From Prunus persica (Eukaryota > Streptophyta > Magnoliopsida > Rosales > Rosaceae): 64,000 nucleotides of DNA. This document shows positions 1 to 10,769 of the stretch, in pieces. The first letter of the stretch is position 1, and each line of letters begins with the position of its first letter. The position numbers were made by a program, and so were the translations under genes. The stretch is taken from the NCBI RefSeq assembly GCF_000346465.2, contig NC_034014.1, positions 26,748,281 through 26,812,280 on the forward strand, read 5' to 3'. The notes below the pieces were generated by a model that saw only the letters and a list, made by a program, of their open reading frames with translations, was not told where the DNA came from and ran no database searches.

Positions 1-2619
1 CTTACTCATTTCGTCCTTAAGCTAATTTAAGCATGGAAAACTTTCGATCGGTACCACATCGGTGTCTAATGTCTTATAGTTGTCTTTCATCTCTGCATAT
101 CTTTTCATATGTGCTGAAGGGCCCACAAGAACGAAAGCGTGCTCACTTCAAAGATATGTCTAGTTTTTGGGCTCAACAAAACCAATGAAAGAGTACAACT
201 TCTTCTACGTATATGAAAGCCACTGAAAAACAAACTAAGAATCCAATTGTAGAGACTATAGATAGGCCTGTTAAAACAGCCCAGGGTCGATGGGCTAGCA
301 CGAAACTGGCCTTATTTACTTGGCTATGGGCTTAAACTGCCCAACCCGTTATGTAATAGGCAATACTTGGGCTATGATTTTAAGCCATTGGGCAGTCTGG
401 CCCAGCCCAATTATAATTAAGTAATTGATAAATAATTAATTTATATTATTTATATTTATATGTAATGTAACAATATAAATAATATTAGCCAACAATATTT
501 GATTCCTTTCGGCATTATGTGTAATGTTTTCTCCAAAAGAAAATGAAAGCTAATCAACGGTAGAAAAATTAATATTAGCCAGTTTACCATTTCTAGGTTC
601 TTTTTAGCAGTTTTTTTAATTAAATAGTTTCTATTAGCATGTTAAAATACACATAAGCATGTCACTTACGACCAGTTTGGCATTGCTGTGCTGTAAAAAT
701 AATCGCTGTCAGATTTGCTGTGAGAGAAAGCAGTTTGACATTTGGTAAACTTTTTGTTAAAAGTGTTATTGATACTGATTCCTGCATAATCAAAAAATGA
801 TTGCCGCATAATCATTAAACACAGAGCATCTTTGAAACTGATTCCTGCATAATCAGAAAATGAAAGCACCTCATTAGCTGCTCCCTTATAGCTTTTTCTC
901 ACAACAATTTTTAACAATAAGTGCTTTTCTCATGGTTTACCACAACGGGCTGGGCTTCCCAAATTTTTTTAAAAATCACTTATCACCCCAAATAAGCAAT
1001 GTCAAACTAGTACTTAGATCCATTCTAGGCAGAGAGAGGCACACGAGCATTTCCAATATAGAACATAAGGGAAAGCCGAAGTGCTCGACCCATAAGCCCG
1101 AAATTTTTTAGCCCTTGGATAGGCCTTGAGCTTAATATGTTTAACATAGGGTTGACCCAACCGACCCATTCACTCTATAGGGTTAAAACAGTCCGATACT
1201 GAGTTGGGCTTGGGCTTACACCTCTTAGGGGCGAGTTGGCTCGACCCGACCCATTTTACAGGCTTAGCAATGAGCAGTCTTCATTAACCCCAACAACTCA
1301 TTAGGATTTAGGAGGAGAAGCATCCAAAGCTGAATCTCTTGTCTTGTGGCGCTGACCGGCCCAAACCAAAAGAAAGGGGCAAAACGTCTCTATCTGTCTG
1401 TCTCTGGTGTTTCTCTTTAAACGTCAAACAAGAAGAAGCAAAGTCTTAGCCCTCCTCATGCTGTGAGTCTATGATTGCTGGCTTGGATTCATTGAACTTG
1501 TTTGAAATTGAAACCAACCATGACAAAAGTGAAAGGACATATACATAGAACATAGAGAGTAGAGGGAAGCCTCAGCTGTGCAAATTGCAAGCAAGAAAAG
1601 AAGAATGGAATTGGAGAGAAGGTGGCCACTTTACATAAACATATGGAGTCCACGCCATCTTTCTTTGATCTCTTCTCTGCACTCCTAAAACTAATACCAG
1701 TTTGACCAGACAACACACCATGCTGCTGCAGATAGAAAGAATTAAATGGTTCCATTTGCCTCCTTCTCTAACTTCTAACTTGTAAGTTGTAAGCTGTTGT
1801 TATGGGATGGGATCAATTACCTCTTACCTCCATCAGCAACAAAAGCGTATCTGCACTGCAGCCTAGCTAGCTTTGCTTTCACTTCCAAGAGCCCTCTATC
1901 TTATCATCTCAAAGAGTTCAGTTAAATCTAGCAGAGCCAGAGAGACTACATCAACTAGTTTAAAATGGACCACTGAGAGGTGTGCTTTTGTGTCCGCAAG
2001 GGATCTTTGTCTTCTGATTTCACTTCTTTTTCCATCTCTCTCTCCTATGTGATAATGACCTTCCCTCAATGGAGACCCCAACAATACACACCTACGCGTG
2101 ATTTATTCGGAAATTTTTTGGCAAGTTACAACTAAAAATTCGACCACTATATAATATTTTTTAATATTTTAATATATATTATTTTAATTTAATAATGTGT
2201 GAAAATTTTGTGTGTATTATTTTTACTCAATGGCAGGAGTTCGGAATCCGTTGGAAGCACTTTGTGGTCAGGGGCAAACCGAACCCCGAGTGGGGATTAA
2301 TCTCATCCTCGGGTGTGGGAACACCTTATGGTATTTACCATTTTTTTTTTGTTGTAAAAACACATGTATTAAACATGAAAAGCATTTATGTAATGTTTGC
2401 TTCTAAAAAAAATATGTATTTTACTAAGTCTTTAAGACGTGTATGGGAAACGGAAGTATTATTAAAAAAAATACATACTTACATGTATAATACAAGTATT
2501 AAATAGGAAAAATACTAAATTCTTTATATGAGTAATAAGTAAAAAAATCAAAAGGGCACAATAGAGACTCCGGTAATGGCCTAATAATCAAAAGGAAAAT
2601 TTGGAAAAATTTTATTTAA
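1..2619. other. Intergenic, no gene seen
   Basis: AT-rich sequence without a credible reading frame; the short open frames have no recognisable domain and no splice context. Two blocks (about 250-410 and 1080-1290) are rich in GGGCC/GGCCCA words and look like copies of one dispersed repeat. The stretch 2110-2190 is almost pure A/T. I see no RNA gene here. Confidence 0.5.
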
Positions 2620-2830
2620 AAAAAAAAAAGGGGGTACAGCCGCCCGGCTATAATATTTATTATTTATTATTTTTTTTTTAAAAGGACCCGCCTAGGAGGC
2701 TGATTTTCCGAAAACTTGAATCGCATTTTTTTTTTTTTTAGATTTCTTTTTTCTTGGCGGGTCTGGCATCTCTGCAAATACATCAAGCTAGGGTTTTAGC
2801 GACTCACTCTTTCTCACCGTTTATCAACAG
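2620..2830. repeat. Palindrome plus GCCTAG repeat module
   Basis: First copy in the window of a module that recurs to 10.7 kb and once near 52.7 kb. It has a TATAGCC/GGCTATA-type palindrome (about 2636-2652), then a CGCCTAGG block followed by a GGC(T/C)GATTTT word and a poly-T stretch. It resembles the copies near 8700 and 8830. Confidence 0.55.
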
Positions 2831-3689
2831 TGTAAAGGTTAGCTCTTCCCAACAATTCACTCTCACCGTTTATCATTGCAGATTAGCTTTCTTTTAGCAC
2901 CTTCATTTTAGGAACTACCTGATTGGAACAATGAGATTGTGTGTGTTTATGAGTTTATTTCAGTGGCACAGTTCTTGAAGGAGGATGCATTGATCTGTTA
3001 AAGACATGTAGAGAAGCATTTTGTATTTGATACGGCACATAGGATTGTAGGATATGGCATGCTTTTGCTTTTGCTTTCAAATTTTCTTTGCATTTTTAAT
3101 TTTGAAAGCAATCAATATTCTATGTGTTTGGTTGTAGTTGCAGTGGTTAAAGAAACATGGCCCATATTCAGGGACTATGTTAAATGCATTCTCTGTGTAA
3201 ATATTTAGTTGTAGTCTTGGTAGTTGTGTTAAAGGATTAGATGCATTCTGTAAAAATCCATTAACATGGCCCATAAAGAGTGGCAGCATTCCATTTCTGA
3301 TAAATATTTGTGGCATTAGTTCACAACAACAAAGTCCTATAATCAAATTCCTGTCGGATGAAAGTATTTATGCAAGACCAGAGGGAGTAATGTTCATTTA
3401 AACTTAAAAACATTCCCCAAGATAATGTACACAAATCTTTCATCTACATGGAACGCCATCAAGATATGAACTAATCAAGTTTCATATAAATCTGAATTGT
3501 GTAAAATATACTTGAAATTATAATGAAACATCCAGAGGTCCTCTTAAGACTATTTCTAGTCATTTCTTGAGTTTTGATAATCATGGTTCCTTAATAAACT
3601 AACCATACTAAATGATTATCAATAATATTTATCAAACAAACTGAAATACTTGATGTACATTTAAACCAAATTCAATCTTAAGCACAGAG
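2831..3689. other. Intergenic, no gene seen
   Basis: AT-rich sequence after the palindrome module. I see no reading frame, splice pattern or repeat that I can name. Confidence 0.4.
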
Positions 3690-4260
3690 ATAAGAAAACC
3701 TGGACGAAGTCAAGTATGAATTGCTTCTCCCACTAGTCTGTTGAGTGAATGCTTGCCAAGATCCTCATCCTTTCAACATGGCTCTTGAAACATCTACTGG
3801 CCCAGCTTTATTAAGTGGATATGTAACCATAGACTTTGTATCTTTGTAATCTATCTTGAGATGCCTCTCCTGGATCTTTTCTTTAACCATCAAGAAAATG
3901 CTTGGTACCTACAGATCTTTTATTATTTCTTTAGAATAAAACTGCAACTGTTGCTTCCTTGACTCCTTTCAATAAACTGCCCCTTCATCCAACAAGAATA
4001 CATTACTAGAGGTCGACGTACTTGAAACTATCTGGACATCCTGCAAAAATCATTAGTTCTCTTGTAAACCAGCATGTTACTCTTCGCCTTTTACAGATAC
4101 CTAAAACACTTTCTTTACTGCATTCCAATGAGCGTTTCCAACATTGGACCGGAATTTTCTTAACACACTGATGACAAATGCCAAGTCTGGCCTATTACAA
4201 ACTCGTGCATACATAAGACTCCCAAAAATTATCAAATAAGAAAATTCTTTCTGTGAATAT
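3690..4260 (-). pseudogene. Decayed Ty1/copia RT-RNase H remnant
   Basis: On the minus strand, broken frames still read as the 3' part of a copia polyprotein. Around 4120-4210 a segment resembles the end of reverse transcriptase (GSLMYARVCNRPDLAFVIS, compare the family pattern YxxxxTRPDIAYAV). Around 3910-4010 a segment resembles the RNase H core (VFLLDEGAVY, then KxSRKQQ). Several stops and frameshifts interrupt it, so it cannot make protein. LTRs were not found, so this is an old truncated copy. Confidence 0.6.
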
Positions 4261-6474
4261 CATTCAGTGGTCAAGGGATAAAACTTTATGCATAAACTGT
4301 GATGTTAGCAACTGTAAAACCACTAATTATGTCCTACATTCACAAGAAATCTTTAAAGAAATTAACAAACCATATTAATTCCTATTTAAAAGCATGAAAT
4401 TATCTATTGTTTCAATGTTGAAACCCTGAAGAGAATCTTGAACCAATTCAGTTAGCCAAACATTCCGAATGGTTTCCAAAATTAAAGTTTCTTATTAAAA
4501 TTTCTTTATCCTTCAAATCCTTTAAGCAAACCAGAAACAATCCTTATGGCATTAGAAACTGTTGTAAATAAAACTTCACGAGCATGCGAAATGTGCTGTA
4601 ATTAACTTTAGGCTATATCTCAACCTTCTGGTGAGTAAAACTTTATGATCTTACAAACAACGGCAGTGGCTCAACTTGAAAAACTTTTGGTGAACGAAAC
4701 TTAATGAGCTTGTAAAATAGGGCAGTGAGTGTGAAGTCCAAAAACTATACATCATTTCTCCCACTTGGACAAAACACTCACTACTTGGTTACTCTTGAAC
4801 TGAATACACCAAAACCTTATAACTTTAAAACATGATAGTTATTAATTAGTATACGTTGATAAGATAATATCATACCACTTTTAAGATGTACTGCTTTAAA
4901 TAATTCACACAATTTCTTTATTAGTTTGACTAACCGCAAATTACTTAGAATCAAACTAGAGACATAAAGCTTCACATAACAGAAATTTAGAGTCTTTTTA
5001 TGTCTATTTAATGGTCTAAAATGACCTACAAACTTAACTTTATAAAACCTGCCAGCACAAAACTTTTCCAGAACAAAGGTTACTTAAAAATTTGCCAAAA
5101 TTAAAATCCATATTCAATAACCACGAAAATTTGCAGTCTGTGAAAAGACACATATACGTTCATCATGCAAAAGCTACAGGTCATTTGAAAAGCTTCAGAT
5201 GAGTCATTCATTAATCTTTACTCATAGTCCAGAATCTGTCAGGAAAATTTATGTGCATCTGTATCAACTTTATAAATCCACCAAAAATTCAATACTTAAC
5301 AAATTTACATGAAATCAGTGTCTAAAGAAAACTTAGAAAGGTAATTTTATTATGAACTCATTCGACACAAGAGATATCCAAACAGACATCATATCTTGAG
5401 ATTTCAAAACTGAAAACTGAACCAAAATTATTACCTTGAGTGCTTTTTGAAATACTTATGTGGCCAAACTGTATGTACTCTATACCACTTGAAAACTAAA
5501 CCAAATTAATAAGTCAGTGTTCTTTAAACAAAAAACAATATGACATTCTTGAAACAAACTGCAGAGGATTTAAATGGATATAGTACTTAAAAACTGATGT
5601 TCTTTAACAAGGTTAAAGCTCAAGTTTCTTTTAGGCTATCATTTAAAACATCTTTATTCCCACATGTATGCTCTATTCTCACTTTTGGAGGAGAATACAA
5701 CCTGTTTATAAAAACTAGATCACAAGACTAAACCACAACATGTCTTATCTTGTGCCATTATGAATTGAACCATATACCAGTCCTCATTTGAGAGGAAAAC
5801 TTCATAATGTCATTTTGATCATTTAGCCTTGAATATTTAAGATGTTGTATTCGAAGAAGTGTTTTGGCAATTCAACCAATACAAAATCTTTCTTTAAACA
5901 TGATCACTGAAACTTTAGGGAAATTTAACTTTGATGGCATGTAGGTGCTCATCTCATATTTTATTTTCTTTAGTGATGAAATTATCTTTCTTTACCATAG
6001 AAAATAAATTCTGTAACAAGTGCTCTTGCTACAACACCCAAAAAAACACTATATGCAACTTCAATCTTTAGAATCAAGCCAATTCATTTATACACCCTGT
6101 TAGACAGCTTTAATTCTCCTTATTTCTATTCCTGATAGTTTTTCTGAAATCAATTATTTTAGATGCACAGCCCTAACAGTTTAAGACTTTTCCTTGTATG
6201 TTTTTCTGGTTGTATACTATATCTAGAGTTGCATTAAAGCATATCAGAATTTCCAGATTCATTAATAACCAAAACTTTATTATCAAAGCTTGTAATTCAA
6301 TGTATACATAACAAATTCATAAGTAAAAAACAAAAGAAGATAATCCAATGATATTTAGTCACCCTAGCAGATCAATTATATTTAGTCATAAGAAGATAAT
6401 CCAACAAAATGAAAAGAACGTGAAACCTGGGAGTAATAGGCTCCTTTAGATATGCTCGTATGCTTGATAATGGG
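4261..6474. other. Intergenic AT-rich DNA, probably old retroelement debris
   Basis: About 2.2 kb with no open frame of note. Similar phrases recur (for example CGAAACTTAATGAGCTTGTAAAA-like words near 4630 and 4690), which suggests diverged repeat copies. It follows the copia remnant and may be the rest of that element, but I cannot show this. Confidence 0.35.
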
Positions 6475-6775
6475 CATAAAGAACAAAAGAACAGAACCAG
6501 ACCCACCCTGGCACCCAGATCCGCCTAGCGCCGCCTAGACCCGCCTAGACCGCCTAGCGCCGCCTAGACCCGCCTAGCGCCGCCTAGACCGCCTAGACCC
6601 GCCTAGACCCGCCTAGCGCCGTCCAGACCCTCCCAGACCCGCCCAGGCCAGCCCAGACCCGCCCAGCGAGGCCCAGACCCGCCTAGCGCCGCCCACACCC
6701 GCCTAGCGCCGCCCAGACACGCCTAGCGCCGCCCAGACCCGCCCAGGCCGCCTAGGCCGATTTTTCGTAATGCAG
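6475..6775. repeat. GCCTAG minisatellite
   Basis: Imperfect tandem units of roughly 9-12 bases built on CCGCCTAGACC and CCGCCTAGCGC, with later units drifting to CCGCCCAGACC. It is very GC-rich in an AT-rich region. A shorter copy with the same left flank (CCCTGGCACCCAGATCCGCC) lies at 8242-8390, so the tract was duplicated with its flanks. It is non-coding. Confidence 0.8.
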
Positions 6776-6838
6776 ACTATGGATTTTTCGTAATCCAGAC
6801 GCCTCTGCTTTTCATCTGCTACGAGCATATACACCTGC

Positions 6839-6839
<1 letters not shown>

Positions 6840-6903
<64 letters not shown>
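6840..6903. repeat. (GA)n microsatellite
   Basis: About 60 bases of nearly pure GA dinucleotide following the minisatellite. The same order of minisatellite, CTCTGCTTTTCATCTGCTAC spacer and (GA)n recurs at 8242-8480, which shows that both belong to one duplicated block. Confidence 0.9.
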
Positions 6904-7203
6904 TAGAATTAATATATGTTTACAGATTTTCTTCTCATTTCTTGCCGCCCCTTCTAAAAACTTTAAACCCTTACTGCGCAGCAGCCTCCTCCGCCCACCC
7001 AAAACCCATCGCATCACCATCCCTCCTCCGCACCCTCTCACACCTTGCATAAAACTCCTCTCTGTCTCTCTCTCTCTCTCTCTCGTATGTGCAGCCATGT
7101 GTTTCCTACGTGCGTGTGTTGTGAGAGTGCAATTTTGTGATTTGCCATATTCGTGGACTCATATGGCCTTTCATAATTTTGAAGGAAGAGTTTGACATTT
7201 CTT
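6904..7203. repeat. Right part of duplicated block, first copy
   Basis: Sequence after the (GA)n tract that recurs at 8481-8615, including TTTACAGATTTTCTTCTC and the CATATTCGTG(G/T)ACTCATATG stretch. The first copy has about 130 extra bases, including a (CT)n run at 7060-7084, which are absent from the second. I see no gene. Confidence 0.6.
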
Positions 7204-7700
7204 TAATAGCAAATAGTGTAGCCGCATGGCTTACTCAGCTCGGGCATTTTTTAAAACAGTGTAGCCGTTCGGCTATACTAGGGCATTTTTTTAAAAAAAA
7301 TTAGTATATCCGCACGGCTGTACTTGTTTTCACACGTGGGCCCTCCGATGCTAGGCGGGTCCGTCTTTTAAATTTATAAATAGTATAGCCGATCGGCTAT
7401 GCTCGGGCATTTTTTTTATCAAAAAAGTATAGCCGCACGGGTATACTGATTGGGTCTGTATAGTATAGCCGGGCGGCTATACTAGTTTTTTGTTCCCTAA
7501 AATAGTAGCCATACGCAAGTATTTTTTTTATTTAATTTTTTTTTAATGATCTAGACTACTCGAATCAGTGCCTAAGCTCCCTACCATCAATTTCTCCATT
7601 GAAGTGTTCATGATCATGTGTTGCGGGTTTTGGTGATGGTATCTATGGCCGAGTCAAACATAGTATAGCCGCTCGGCTGTACTATTTGTAAAAATAAAAA
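7204..7700. repeat. Cluster of TATAGCCG palindromes
   Basis: At least seven copies of a short near-palindrome (AGTATAGCCG, two variable bases, CGGCTATACT) lie near 7216, 7259, 7303, 7382, 7427, 7463 and 7662. They are separated by 20-200 bases of AT-rich DNA. The stems are conserved while the two central bases vary (AT, CA, GG, CT), as expected if the pairing matters or if a palindromic core was copied. No coding function is evident. Confidence 0.75.
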
Positions 7701-8145
7701 CCAGAGGTATATTGCTCTTGCTTTTCTTGAGTTTGAATCGTGGTTGCCCATTTTTCTCACGTTGATGAATAGAAGGTAGATGCTCAAATTCCTCAACGAT
7801 GATTTGAATTTAAAACATATCAATGCTCTTGGAATATCCTTTCATGGTTATTGTGGAAAGTTTTGTTCTTGGTTCATGACAATCAACGACATTTTCTATG
7901 TTTGAAAATAGAGGGTAAAAATTAATGACAGACAATAGCAGTGATCCTGAAACTGAAGGTTAACCCCTGCCCATGATCCATCAGCTTTCTTCAAGATCAC
8001 TTCCATCATAGCCACTTGGTATATAGTGCTTGGTCTAGACTTATCAGTAAAGTGCTGTCTTTGATTTGGATTTGTATATCATTGTTGCTTCAATTTTTTA
8101 TTTTTGGAATTTTGACATGGAAGGCATGATGCTTGTGGTTTGTAG
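7701..8145. other. Intergenic between repeats
   Basis: AT-rich stretch without an open frame. The right end reads as a plausible intron 3' end (pyrimidine-rich, ...TTTGTAG) leading into the exon-like segment at 8146. Confidence 0.4.
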
Positions 8146-8226
8146 GTTGTTGGGTACCTTAACGGCAAGCAGGCGGCACTGTTCAAAAGAATGACTTGGG
8201 AAGCAATGAACAAGGACTATGATAAG
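8146..8226 (+). pseudogene. Isolated exon-like fragment, family not recognised
   Basis: Exactly 27 codons without a stop, bounded by TTTGTAG before and GTAATG after, so it looks like a real phase-0 exon. It encodes GYLNGKQAALFKRMTWE followed by a short charged tail (NKDYDK). I do not recognise the family. No neighbouring exon is visible: on the right it runs at once into the GCCTAG repeat. The likeliest reading is a host gene exon carried here by a transposon. Confidence 0.45.
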
Positions 8227-8241
8227 GTAATGCCTTTGGAC

Positions 8242-8436
8242 TCACCCTGGCACCCAGATCCGCCTAGCACCGCCTAGACTAGCCTAGCGCCGCCTAGATC
8301 TTCCTACCGCCGCCCAGACACGCTTAGGGCCTCCCAGACCCTTCTAGCGTCGCCCAGACCCGCCCAGGCCGCCTAGGCATATTTTTCGTAATCTAGAAGC
8401 CTCTGCTTTTCATCTGCTACGAGTATATACACCTGC

Positions 8437-8482
<46 letters not shown>

Positions 8483-8615
8483 AATATATGTTTACAGATT
8501 TTCTTCTCATTTCTTGCCGCCCCTTCTAACAACTTTAAACCCTGTGTGGTGAGAGTGCAATTTTGTGATTTGCCATATTCGTGTACTCATATGGCCGTTT
8601 GACATTTCTTTAATA
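8242..8615. repeat. Second copy of minisatellite-(GA)n block
   Basis: Repeats 6500-7200 in the same order: CCCTGGCACCCAGATCCGCC, GCCTAG units, the CTCTGCTTTTCATCTGC spacer, (GA)n, the TTTACAGATTTTCTTCTC segment and the TTTGCCATATTCGTG segment. It is shorter, with fewer minisatellite units and one internal deletion. This is a direct duplication offset by about 1.75 kb. Confidence 0.75.
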
Positions 8616-8900
8616 GCAAATAGTGTATAGCCGCGTGATTATCCTTTTCAAATACATTATTTAAAGCATATAGTCGGGCGGCTATACTATTTAATTTTTT
8701 TTTTTTTAAAGGGAACCCGCCTAGGTGGCCGATTTTTCAAAATCTTGAATGGCATTTTTGTTAGATTTCTTTTAAATATATAATCTAAAGAGTATAGCCA
8801 CACCGCTAAACTATTTATTATAAATAAAAAAAGGACACGCCTAGGCAGCCGATTTTTTGAAAACTCGAATCGCGTTTCTTTTTTCATCACTTCGACTCCA
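8616..8900. repeat. Palindrome and CCTAGG modules
   Basis: Three more TATAGCC-type palindromes (about 8624, 8669 and 8791) alternate with two CGCCTAGG(T/C) blocks (8717 and 8837), each followed by a GCCGATTTTT word. The spacing and order match the module at 2620-2760. Confidence 0.65.
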
Positions 8901-9668
8901 GTTCTTCAGTTAACTGCATCTAGAATATTGGTTTTGATCCTTATTTCATCTATGTCAATCATATTTCTGGTGGCTTTGGATTTAAGTATCTGACAATGAT
9001 CTCAACTCCTTCCCATCTGGAATCTGCAACAATTTACTTCTCAGTTCTTCCCACCCAGCAGCACCCCACACAAAAATCTGCAGGGAGAAAATGATGTGGT
9101 TAAATAACAGAAGTCACATTAGAGTAGAAGCCGTGTCTGAAAGTAATTGTAGTTTCCAGTATGCATCAGCACGAGAAGAAACTAGTACATTCAGAGTGTT
9201 CGTGGAGGCAAGGCTAGTGACTTTTTTGGCAGGACCCTCGAGCTTCCTTGTAACCTGCGAAATATATAAATCAAGGCAATGACAAACTTTTCGGGTCGGC
9301 TTCATCACAACATCAAGCATGACAATTTTTTTTTTTTTTTTTTATAACAAGAACAAACAAACTACCTCTTCTGAGTGGAGGTGGTGGTGAAAAGCAACTA
9401 TACTGCCATCTCGGGGGTGAAAGCAAGACATGTCGCCGCAGGTGCAGGTGGCGGTGGCATGACTTTCTTCATCGTCTGCGTTTTTACGCAACAGATTTTT
9501 AAATATTTATTTCAAGAGTATAGCCGCTCGGCTATACTATTTATAAAATAAAAGTACCCTGATCACTGATATTGCAACCTACACAGAAGAAAAAAGAATA
9601 TTAGTTCTAATGCATAGTTTTAAGTTGTTAGATATAGTATTACCGTCCCACACAATAATGATACGTAC
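8901..9668. other. Repeat-rich DNA with possible exon scraps
   Basis: On the minus strand, two segments (about 9114-9256 and 9000-9080) begin after CGCAG and CTGCAG and could be exon fragments, but neither has a product I recognise. One more TATAGCCG palindrome lies at about 9518. Nothing here can be called a gene. Confidence 0.35.
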
Positions 9669-9810
9669 CGCTAAGACTAGTTCAATTTCAACGCTGCCAA
9701 AAACAACGCCGATATAGGCACTCGTGCAGACAACAAAGTCAAACTTGTCAACCATCCAGAGGTGAATTGCGGCTTCATAGTCTATGACAACAAGCAAAGC
9801 CCGACTATGT
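9669..9810 (-). pseudogene. Sulfate transporter (SULTR3-like) exon fragment
   Basis: Minus-strand segment reading IDYEAAIHLW, VDKFDFVVC and IGVVFGSVEIELVLA, which matches the membrane/STAS-linker region of plant group 3 sulfate transporters (family pattern VDKFDFxVCxxAYxGVVFGSVEIGLVxAV). It ends at a good donor (GCG then GTACGT). The family exon continues into the next membrane segment and STAS domain, but no neighbouring exon is present. The glutamate replacing the usual glycine after VEI fits relaxed selection. Family assignment is from remembered family patterns. Confidence 0.65.
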
Positions 9811-10348
9811 GTTTCTGTGTCTGTATATTCCCCACGTCTGATTCAGTCAAGATTTCCAACTACTGATTCAACTTAGGCCAAACCAGACTCCTAACAATTA
9901 CATATTACTTTTACAGGCTAAAATCTCTATTACTCCCTCTAGTAATAACTTTTCGACCACATCTTTCTCTTTTCAGGATGCAAAACACATAATCAAAAGC
10001 CAAATTTCGTATAGCAGCCATCAGAAATTGAAGCGAGTTCATAATTTAGCTAAAGTCAGGAAAACAAGAAGGGCCCGCTTAGGCGGCCGCCTAGCGCCTA
10101 GGCCAATTTTTCCAACAGCCTAACTAAACAAAAGCATAGTTTATAGGTTTTGAGCTCTAATTATGAACATCATTACCGAATTTAACATTACAGAACAAAA
10201 TCCACCACCTGTTCTACATTTCTGTGCATCATAGATCTTCCAAAATAAGCAAAATATAAAGATAATTTAGTTAAAACTACAAGTAATCTGAATGCATTCC
10301 ACTAAAAAGCAGGAAGCAGAGTAATTGAAGACTGAGCTTAGTGAAAAG
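9811..10348. other. Intergenic, one CCTAGG module
   Basis: No gene seen. A GGCGGCCGCCTAGCGCCTAGGCC block at about 10081-10105, followed by AATTTTTCC, is another copy of the GCCTAG-type module. Confidence 0.4.
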
Positions 10349-10479
10349 AAAAACCTTGGGTTGAAGAAACTGTGCCACCAGTCAGAGTCTGCGGCATTAG
10401 GCTCGACTGGAACCAAGCTTAAGTTTTTCTTCAATTTCCTATCTTTCTTGCTTTTCTTTGATTTCATGAGAGACGCCAT
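10349..10479 (-). pseudogene. Possible first exon of an ALP1/HARBI1-like gene
   Basis: Minus-strand ATG frame rich in lysine near the start (KSKKSKKDRKLKKN) and then acidic with a DSDWWHSF motif. Plant ALP1-like genes (domesticated Harbinger transposases) begin with a similar basic stretch followed by a DWW motif. A possible donor follows but is weak, and no downstream exon is seen. The assignment is tentative; it could be chance. Confidence 0.25.
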
Positions 10480-10579
10480 GAGAGCTCAAATGAGGAATTG
10501 CCCACCTCTTTTTTGGCCTTGAACTTGAAGACTTTGATGGGAAGTGATTCAGTGAAGCGAGCTAGGCAGGGAGGGAAAT

Positions 10580-10740
10580 GTAAAGCTCGTATAGCCATTT
10601 TTGGGCCTTTTTTTAAAATTAAAAAAAAAGTATAGCCGAACGGCTATGCTATTTAAATAATATTTAAATAGTATAACCGCTCTCTAAATATAATCTATTT
10701 AAAAGGTATAGTCGCTCGGCTATACTTGCACCTTTTCTTT
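10580..10740. repeat. TATAGCCG palindromes, last cluster
   Basis: Three or four palindrome copies (about 10588, 10630, 10669 and 10705), ending about 30 bases before the NETWORKED-like fragment. They differ from one another mainly in the central two bases and in scattered stem mutations. Confidence 0.65.
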
Positions 10741-10769
10741 TTTTTTTTCCCCTGATTTTCGTTTGTCAG

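Noticed and set aside
6703..7098. 131-codon minus frame through the GCCTAG and GA repeats
   Set aside because: It is open only because the microsatellite reads as Ser-Leu or Arg-Glu repeats without stops; there is no gene structure.
7204..10740. CRISPR-like array of palindromic repeats
   Set aside because: Plant nuclear DNA, irregular spacing, repeats diverged, no spacer regularity and no cas genes.
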